In this document: positions 59,075-64,000 of the stretch, piece by piece
Position numbering within the stretch: position 1 is the stretch's first letter
How the letters are laid out: the number at the start of each line of letters is the position of its first letter
Assembly: GCF_001424645.1 (NCBI RefSeq)
Contig: NZ_LMQR01000001.1
Coordinates: forward strand, 923,301-987,300
DNA length: 64,000 nt
Direction of reading: 5' to 3'
Source of the DNA: Frigoribacterium sp. Leaf415
Lineage (GTDB): Bacteria > Actinomycetota > Actinomycetes > Actinomycetales > Microbacteriaceae
Program-made: the position numbers and the translations under genes
The notes under the pieces: model-generated
Told to the model about the DNA's origin: nothing
The model's database searches: none
The model's input: only the letters and a program-made list of their open reading frames with translations

Positions 59075-60043
59075 GTGACCACGCGCCTCACTCGGATGCT
59101 CTCCCGCGCCTCCCGCACCTCCCGCGACACCGTCCGGGTGCCGCTCGCCGCGAGGCTCGTCCTGCCACGGGCGGCGGTCCCGGTGTTCCTCCGGGCGACC
59201 GGGGCGAACCGCACCTTCGTCACCGAGGCCGGGGCGCGTCGGCGCATCCGACGAGCGTCCCTCCGCCCGGCACCGTACGGCCCGCCTGCCGTCCTCCGGG
59301 GCGACGTCCGGGTCGACGTCGAGCAGCGCGGCGGCTGGCCCGTCTACACGATCAGGCGGCGGGACGGCGCGTCGCGCGGCACCGTCGTCTACGCCCACGG
59401 CGGCGGCTGGGTGGGCGAGATCGTGTCGCAGCACTGGCACCTCGTCGCCCAGCTCGCCGCCGAGGCCCGCACGACGGTCGTCCTGCCGATCTACCCGCTG
59501 GTCCCGTACGGGACGGCTGAGGAGGCGCGGGTCGGCATCCTCGACCTGGTCGCCTCGGCAGACGGTCCGGTCGCCCTCGCGGGGGACTCGGCCGGCGGTC
59601 AGATCGTACTGTCGGCCGCCCTGTCGTTGCGTGTCGCGGGCGTCGTCGTCGCCCGGACGGTGCTGATCGCCCCGGCACTCGACCTCACCTGGAGCAACCC
59701 CCGCATCCCCGAGGTGCAGCCGACCGACCCGTGGCTCGGGACGCCCGGCGGACGCGTGCTCGCCGAGCACTGGCGGGGCGAGCTCGACCTGCGCGACCCC
59801 GTCGTCAGCCCCCTGTTCGGCGACCTCGCGGGGCTGGGCCCGGTGACGGTGTTCACGGGGACGCGAGACGTCCTGAACCCCGACGCGCACCTCCTTCGCG
59901 ACCGTGCCGCGGCGGCCGGCGTCGAGCTCGAGTGGCACGAAGGGGAGGGCGACGTGCACGCCTACCCGCTGCTGCCCACCCGATCGGGTCGTGCCGCCCG
60001 CGCGCAGATCGTCCGCACGCTCCGCCGCTCGCTCGCGACCTGA
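59075..60043 (+). CDS. Alpha/beta hydrolase, HSL/esterase family
   Basis: 322 aa carboxylesterase-like protein. The oxyanion-hole motif HGGGW follows VVYAHG, the nucleophile is in LAGDSAGGQIV, and the C-terminal Asp (TGTRDVLNPDA) and His (GDVHAYPLL) complete the triad. Substrate unknown. GTG at 59075 is chosen for its -10 spacing; ATG at 59096 is possible. An AGGAGGCGCG motif (59520) encodes part of TAEEARVG. Confidence 0.85.
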   Translation: MTTRLTRMLSRASRTSRDTVRVPLAARLVLPRAAVPVFLRATGANRTFVTEAGARRRIRRASLRPAPYGPPAVLRGDVRVDVEQRGGWPVYTIRRRDGASRGTVVYAHGGGWVGEIVSQHWHLVAQLAAEARTTVVLPIYPLVPYGTAEEARVGILDLVASADGPVALAGDSAGGQIVLSAALSLRVAGVVVARTVLIAPALDLTWSNPRIPEVQPTDPWLGTPGGRVLAEHWRGELDLRDPVVSPLFGDLAGLGPVTVFTGTRDVLNPDAHLLRDRAAAAGVELEWHEGEGDVHAYPLLPTRSGRAARAQIVRTLRRSLAT

Positions 60044-60104
60044 GCCCGGCGGTCGATCGTCGGCCGGGGCGGCCGCTGCGTGCGACCACCCCGGCGACCG
60101 GGGC

Positions 60105-60386
60105 TCAGCGGCGAGCGGCGCTGCGGCGACCCGAGACGGTGACCCAGATCACGAGGACGACGATGGCGCCGATGATCGAGCCGATGATGCCGGCGGGCTG
60201 GAAGAAGCCGTCCGTCGGGTCGTGCTGGAACAGCAGGAACCCGAGGAACCCTCCGACGAACGAACCGATGATGCCCAGCAGGATCGTCATGGCGATCGAG
60301 AGGCTCTGGCGACCCGGGACGACCGCGCGGGCGATGAACCCTGCGATGAGGCCGACGACGAGCAAGCTGATGATGAGACCGATCAT
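60105..60386 (-). CDS. GlsB/YeaQ/YmgE family stress-response membrane protein
   Basis: 93 aa, three hydrophobic helices with the family pattern GFIARAVVPGRQSLSIAMTILLGIIGSFVGGFLG. Such transglycosylase-associated proteins are often induced by stress. The ATG at 60386 has AAGGAGAA upstream. It is divergent from the response regulator at 60506, with a 38-bp palindrome between them. Confidence 0.88.
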   Translation of the reverse strand: MIGLIISLLVVGLIAGFIARAVVPGRQSLSIAMTILLGIIGSFVGGFLGFLLFQHDPTDGFFQPAGIIGSIIGAIVVLVIWVTVSGRRSAARR

Positions 60387-60455
60387 GGTGTTCTCCTTCC
60401 GGGAGAGATGGGCGACCGGCACCGTCGGTGCCGTGGTGTCGCAGGACCCAGCAGA

Positions 60456-60493
60456 CCACCCCTGGAGGTGTGGCGGCACACCCCTCGGGGTGG
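60456..60493. promoter_or_regulatory. 38-bp imperfect palindrome between divergent stress and regulator genes
   Basis: Two 19-bp arms match at 15 of 19 positions, with outer arms CCACCCC/GGGGTGG and inner arms GGTGT/ACACC. It ends 12 bases before the response regulator ATG and lies 70 bases from the YeaQ-like start. It may be an operator for the orphan regulator. Confidence 0.5.
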
Positions 60494-60505
60494 GATGGTG
60501 TCCTC

Positions 60506-61174
60506 ATGCCCCTCGCTCCGACCCGGTCGATCACCGTCGCACTCGTCGACGACTACGACGTCGTGCTCGCCGGTCTCGCCCACATGTTCGACCGCTACCG
60601 CGACCGGGTCGTCGTCGCCGAGATCGACGCCACGACGTCCCTGTCCGACCGGGTCGACGTCGTCCTCTACGACTCGTTCGCGCAGCCGGAGTCCGACCAC
60701 CACGAGCTCGCCGAACTGGTCGCCAACCCGGCGGCCGGCAAGGTCGTCGTCTACACCTGGAACTTCCACCCCGAGCTCGTCGAGGCGGCTCTCGCGCAGG
60801 GCGTGCACGGGTACCTGTCGAAGACCCTCGCCGCCCGCGAGCTCGTGGAGGCGCTCGAAGCGGTCCATCGCGGAGAGCAGGTCGTCAGCGAGGTGCGGGG
60901 GCGCGCACCGAGCGCGCCGGGCCTCGACTGGCCCGGCCGCCGCGAGGGCATCACCGACCGTGAGTCCGAGATCCTGGCCCTGATCACCCAGGGTAAGAGC
61001 AACGCCGAGGTCGCGGCGCTGACCTACCTCAGCCCGAACACGGTCAAGTCCTACATCCGATCGGTCTACCGGAGGATCGGCGCGACGAGCCGGACGCAGG
61101 CCGTGCTGTGGGGCGTCCAGAACGGCTTCCGCCCGGACCACCACCGCATCGACCATTGGCTCGGCGGCCCGTAG
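60506..61174 (+). CDS. Orphan response regulator, LuxR family
   Basis: 222 aa. The receiver domain is divergent: VDDYD acidic pocket, Asp in VVLYDSFAQ, Thr in VVVYTWNF, and Lys in YLSKTL are present, but the MP motif after the phospho-Asp is missing. The C-terminal HTH (ITDRESEILALITQGKSNAEVA through NTVKSYIRSVYRRIG) is intact. No histidine kinase is adjacent. ATG at 60506. It probably controls the divergent YeaQ-like gene or itself through the palindrome. Confidence 0.85.
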   Translation: MPLAPTRSITVALVDDYDVVLAGLAHMFDRYRDRVVVAEIDATTSLSDRVDVVLYDSFAQPESDHHELAELVANPAAGKVVVYTWNFHPELVEAALAQGVHGYLSKTLAARELVEALEAVHRGEQVVSEVRGRAPSAPGLDWPGRREGITDRESEILALITQGKSNAEVAALTYLSPNTVKSYIRSVYRRIGATSRTQAVLWGVQNGFRPDHHRIDHWLGGP

Positions 61175-61209
61175 GAGGCGCGCCGCGGCCTGGTCGACGG
61201 ACGCTCGGC

Positions 61210-61821
61210 TCAGTGCGCCAGGGGTTCGCCGTCCCACGAGACGGCGACCCAGCCGCCGTCGGTCGAGCCCTCGAGGACGACGGAGCCGGTGTTGCGCAGC
61301 CCGTGGGTGCGGCTGAACTCGGCGTCGAGGTTGCGGGCGGTGTCGGCCGCCCAGACGCAGATGGCGGCTTCGTGCGACACGAGGACCGCCATCGAGTCCT
61401 CCGGCGTCGCCTCGACGACCCGATCGACCGCCGCGTGGAACCGGGCCGTGAACTCGGTGCCGCTCTCGCCCCCGGGGATGCGCGCCTCCGGATCGGTCCA
61501 CCACTGCTGCATGGTGCCCGCGTACCGGGGCAGAGCCTCGGCGTAGGGCAGCCCCTCGAGATCGCCGGCGTCGATCTCGTGGGCGCCGTCGACCTCCTGG
61601 TGAGGGAGACCGAGGCTGTCGGCGACGATCGCAGCGGTCTCGCCGGCCCGGCGCAGGCGCGACGAGTGCACGGTGGCGATCGGTTCGTGGGTCAGGGCCG
61701 ACGCGAGGTCGGCGGCCTGCTCGCGGCCGAGCGGAGAGAGCGGCGGGCCCGGGGGGCGCGAGCCGATGGTGCGGGCGACGTTGTCGGCGGTCTCGCCGTG
61801 GCGGATGAGGAGGAGGCGCAT
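61210..61821 (-). CDS. Histidine phosphatase family protein
   Basis: 203 aa phosphoglycerate-mutase-like phosphatase. The catalytic RHGE is at residues 7-10, the second His is in LVSHEAAICVW, and LDAGDLEG-like (EIDAGDLEGLPYAEA) is present. Substrate unknown. The ATG at 61821 puts RHGE at the usual position; an ATG at 61851 would add ten residues. Confidence 0.85.
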   Translation of the reverse strand: MRLLLIRHGETADNVARTIGSRPPGPPLSPLGREQAADLASALTHEPIATVHSSRLRRAGETAAIVADSLGLPHQEVDGAHEIDAGDLEGLPYAEALPRYAGTMQQWWTDPEARIPGGESGTEFTARFHAAVDRVVEATPEDSMAVLVSHEAAICVWAADTARNLDAEFSRTHGLRNTGSVVLEGSTDGGWVAVSWDGEPLAH

Positions 61822-61881
61822 CGTGGCTTTCGATCGGGGCGGTTGATCCATCGTGCCACGGTGACCACCGCCGACCTGCTC

Positions 61882-63282
61882 CTAGCGCGCGGTGCGATCC
61901 GCCAACACGGCCCGGGCCGCCATGCCGATCACGGCGCTGTAGGTGGGGTAGGCGAAGCGCACCTCGGCCAGCGTGGCGACGTCGACACCGCCGGCCATGG
62001 CGGTGGTGACCGCCTGGACCACCTCGACGGCGTTCTCGCCGACGGCGTGGGCGCCGAGCACGAGTTCGCGCCGACGGTCGGCGATCAGCTTGAGGAAGCC
62101 CGTCTCACGGTCGTCGATCACGGCCCGGTCCACGGTCGAGTACGGGATCGTGACGACCACGCACGACTCGTCCGCCTCACGGGCCTGTTCTTCGGTGAGG
62201 CCGACGCCGGCGTAGTCCGGGTCGGTGAACCCTCCGGCCGGCAGGAGGTGGTGCGGCGTGCGGCGGTTGGCGCCGAGGACGGCGTTCTCGGCGGCGGCCT
62301 CGCCCTCGAACTGGGCGGCCTGGACGAGCATGTCGCGGCCGTTGGCGTCGCCCACGGCGAACACGTGCGGCACGACGGTCCGGAAGTACCGGTCGACGGG
62401 GATCGACGAGCGCTCCACGTCGATGCCGGCCTTCTCGAGACCGAGGTCGTCCACGTCGGCGGGCCAGCCCGTGGCCATGACGACGACGTCGAAGTCGGCC
62501 GAGGACGTCGTGTCGTCCTGCCGCCAGGTCAGGGTGATCGAGCCGTCGTCGACGCGGGCGAGGCTCTCGACGCCGTCGATGCCCGTCCGGACGTCGATGC
62601 CCTGATCGGTGAAGGCACCGGCGACGACCTCGGAGACGGAGGCGTCGGACGCCATCAGGACCCGCGGCGCGAGGTCGAGGAGCGTGACCGCACTGCCGAA
62701 CGCGTCGAACACGGTGACGAGCTGCGCGCCCGTGTTGCCCGCGCCGATCACGGCGACCCGACGGGGGAGGGTCGGCAGGTCGAGGACGTGCTCGGGAACC
62801 GTGGCCAGTTCGCTACCCGGGATCGGCAGCCGGCGCGAGTGGCCACCGACGCAGATCAGGATCGACGCGGCCGAGATCGTCCGACCGCTGTCGAGGACGA
62901 GGGTGGAGTCGTCGACGAACCGGGCCCGGCCTTCGTGGACCAGGTCGACGCCGGCGGCCTCGAACCGCTCGGCCTCCCGCTTGATGGACCGCACCTTGTC
63001 GACGCGCTCCCGGACGCGCGCGACGGTCGACGCCCAGTCGATCGTCGGGGGAGCGACGTCGACGCCGTAGACGTCGGCATGTCGGGTCTCGCGGATCAGC
63101 CGGGCCGTCTTGGCCAGCACGCGCGTGGGCACGCACCCGGTGTTCACGCAGGTGCCGCCCTCGAGCCCCGCTTCGAGGACGACGACGCGTGCCCCGAGTT
63201 CGGCTGCGCGCAGGGCTGCCGCGGTGCCCGCCGGACCGGCGCCGATGACGGCGACGTCGTAGTCCTTCTCCGAGATGCCCAT
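61882..63282 (-). CDS. FAD-dependent pyridine nucleotide-disulfide oxidoreductase
   Basis: 466 aa flavoprotein of the dihydrolipoamide dehydrogenase/mercuric reductase group. FAD motif GAGPAGTAAA is at residues 14-23, the redox pair C45-C50 is in GGTCVNTGC, NAD motif GAGNTGAQ near residue 180, and FAVGDANGRD. The C-terminal His-Glu dyad region reads FAYPTYSAVIG, so the catalytic His is Tyr. It is therefore unlikely to be a true lipoamide dehydrogenase; mycothione reductase or another role is possible. Confidence 0.85.
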   Translation of the reverse strand: MGISEKDYDVAVIGAGPAGTAAALRAAELGARVVVLEAGLEGGTCVNTGCVPTRVLAKTARLIRETRHADVYGVDVAPPTIDWASTVARVRERVDKVRSIKREAERFEAAGVDLVHEGRARFVDDSTLVLDSGRTISAASILICVGGHSRRLPIPGSELATVPEHVLDLPTLPRRVAVIGAGNTGAQLVTVFDAFGSAVTLLDLAPRVLMASDASVSEVVAGAFTDQGIDVRTGIDGVESLARVDDGSITLTWRQDDTTSSADFDVVVMATGWPADVDDLGLEKAGIDVERSSIPVDRYFRTVVPHVFAVGDANGRDMLVQAAQFEGEAAAENAVLGANRRTPHHLLPAGGFTDPDYAGVGLTEEQAREADESCVVVTIPYSTVDRAVIDDRETGFLKLIADRRRELVLGAHAVGENAVEVVQAVTTAMAGGVDVATLAEVRFAYPTYSAVIGMAARAVLADRTAR

Positions 63283-63366
63283 GTGCTGCCTGCCCTTCGT
63301 CGCGTCGGTCGTCTGGGCGAACTCAACCAGGTGCGGATGGGCGGAAGCCGTCGACGACAGCGGAGG

Positions 63367-63636
63367 CTAGGGAGCGTCCTGGGCCGGGGGCGCCGGACGG
63401 GGATGCCGGATGGTCGACACCGTGCCCGTCACGCACACCGCGCTCGCCAGCCCGAGGGCGACGAGGAAGAGGATGCCGAGCACACCGGGAGATCCCTCGC
63501 GCATCATGCCGAGACCCGAGCCCACGAAGCAGGACAGCCACACCACGGCCGAGATGCCCCACCCGACCGCCGACCCCCGGAACGTCGGCCGGTGCAGCCT
63601 CAGCCGGCCTCGGTCCCGTGTCGTCTCGTCATCCAT
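63367..63636 (-). CDS. Small membrane protein, 89 aa
   Basis: Two hydrophobic helices (about residues 23-43 and 50-72) with a basic N-terminus (RDRGRLRLHRPTFRG) and a Pro-rich tail. No family is recognised. It follows the flavin reductase gene upstream on the minus strand, 84 bp apart. Confidence 0.6.
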   Translation of the reverse strand: MDDETTRDRGRLRLHRPTFRGSAVGWGISAVVWLSCFVGSGLGMMREGSPGVLGILFLVALGLASAVCVTGTVSTIRHPRPAPPAQDAP

Positions 63637-63720
63637 GGAGCCCCCTCGTCGTCGTCGACCTCTCCACCGTACGTCTGGGGCCCGGTGGGCTCAAGGGTCC
63701 CCACGACGCCACGGCAGGGT

Positions 63721-64000
63721 TCAGATCCCGGGCTTGGCCAGCTCGCCCGTCACGTACTGGGCTCGTCCGAAGCCGAACGACCAGTCGGCGGCGGTGTTCT
63801 CGACGAAGCCGATCACGAGGTCCTCTCCGGCGACGCCGACGTCGGCGAGCCCGGACGCGAGCGCGGCGAAGAACGCCTGCTTCTCGTCGGTGCTGCGGCC
63901 TTCCTGGGTGAAGATCTGGATGATGACGACCTGCTCGGAGCGGTCGATGCCGAGACCGACGTCGAGGGCGGTCAACCTGCCGACGGGGTGCTCGGTCACG
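63721..64000 (-). CDS. Tautomerase family protein, 5' end outside window
   Basis: The C-terminal 92 codons are present, read from the window edge. The pattern VVIIQIFTQEGRSTDEKQAFFAAL and ENTAADWSFGFGRAQYV matches larger tautomerase-superfamily proteins of about 130 aa. The apparent GTG at 63999 is most likely an internal Val (VTEHPVGR), so the gene is partial and the catalytic N-terminal Pro is not seen. Confidence 0.7.
   Translation of the reverse strand, partial: VTEHPVGRLTALDVGLGIDRSEQVVIIQIFTQEGRSTDEKQAFFAALASGLADVGVAGEDLVIGFVENTAADWSFGFGRAQYVTGELAKPGI

Noticed and set aside
63321..63366. Extra small gene between the flavin reductase and the 89-aa membrane protein
   Set aside because: The gap is short with no start and Shine-Dalgarno combination giving a plausible product.

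Overview
The window is a G+C-rich (about 70%) stretch of actinobacterial chromosome. Gene order and protein types (hrcA-dnaJ-rsmE-phoH-ybeY-era, recO-uppS-glyS-dusB-dgt-dnaG, and aceE next to a PucR regulator and fabD-fabH-acpP-fabF) point to Micrococcales, most likely Microbacteriaceae. That placement is inferred from synteny, not from a search. No prophage, transposase, integrase, rRNA operon or CRISPR array is visible. Three tRNAs are present: Asn-GTT, Met-CAT and Val-TAC.

Layout. 1-7.3 kb is a tight plus-strand housekeeping run: hrcA, dnaJ, rsmE, a HIT protein, phoH-like, ybeY, a CNNM/CBS protein and era. 7.4-13.5 kb holds a two-component system, then an overlapping membrane esterase and MprF-like gene pair that may remodel aminoacyl lipids. 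13.5-15.5 kb is leuA behind a short Leu-rich leader peptide. 15.6-24 kb carries recO, uppS, a lipoprotein, a divergent lysR/aminotransferase pair, glyS and a DUF559-type gene, with clusters of hairpin repeats. 24.2-30 kb has a DsbA-family protein, ybaK, dusB, dgt and dnaG. 30.3-37.9 kb is a peptide-type ABC transporter operon with a third ATPase and a 2-hydroxyacid dehydrogenase. 38-41.2 kb has tRNA-Asn, def, a multi-TM transporter, a glycosyltransferase and tRNA-Met. 41.3-47.9 kb has a flavin monooxygenase/reductase pair, DUF1684, a PolA-like polymerase and DUF3145. 48-55.8 kb is the minus-strand aceE, PucR regulator and FAS-II cluster. 56-58 kb has an AhpE-like peroxiredoxin, tRNA-Val and an unrecognised protein with duplicated ends. 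The remainder holds a membrane protein, an esterase, a GlsB/YeaQ protein, an orphan response regulator, a phosphatase, a flavin disulfide reductase and a truncated tautomerase.

Two repeat systems stand out. (1) The 10-mer AGGAGGCGCG occurs 30 times on both strands, inside genes in several frames and between genes. Five pairs lie head-to-head at gene ends and form perfect hairpins, which recalls DNA-uptake-type sequences doubling as terminators. (2) A family of 86-98 bp hairpin elements bounded by GTCGGCAACTCC/GGAGTTGCCGAC occurs ten times in four clusters, two of them tandemly amplified; one copy forms the C-terminus of a gene. In addition, many genes carry a TANNNT-like -10 hexamer 6-7 nt before the start codon, implying widespread leaderless transcripts.
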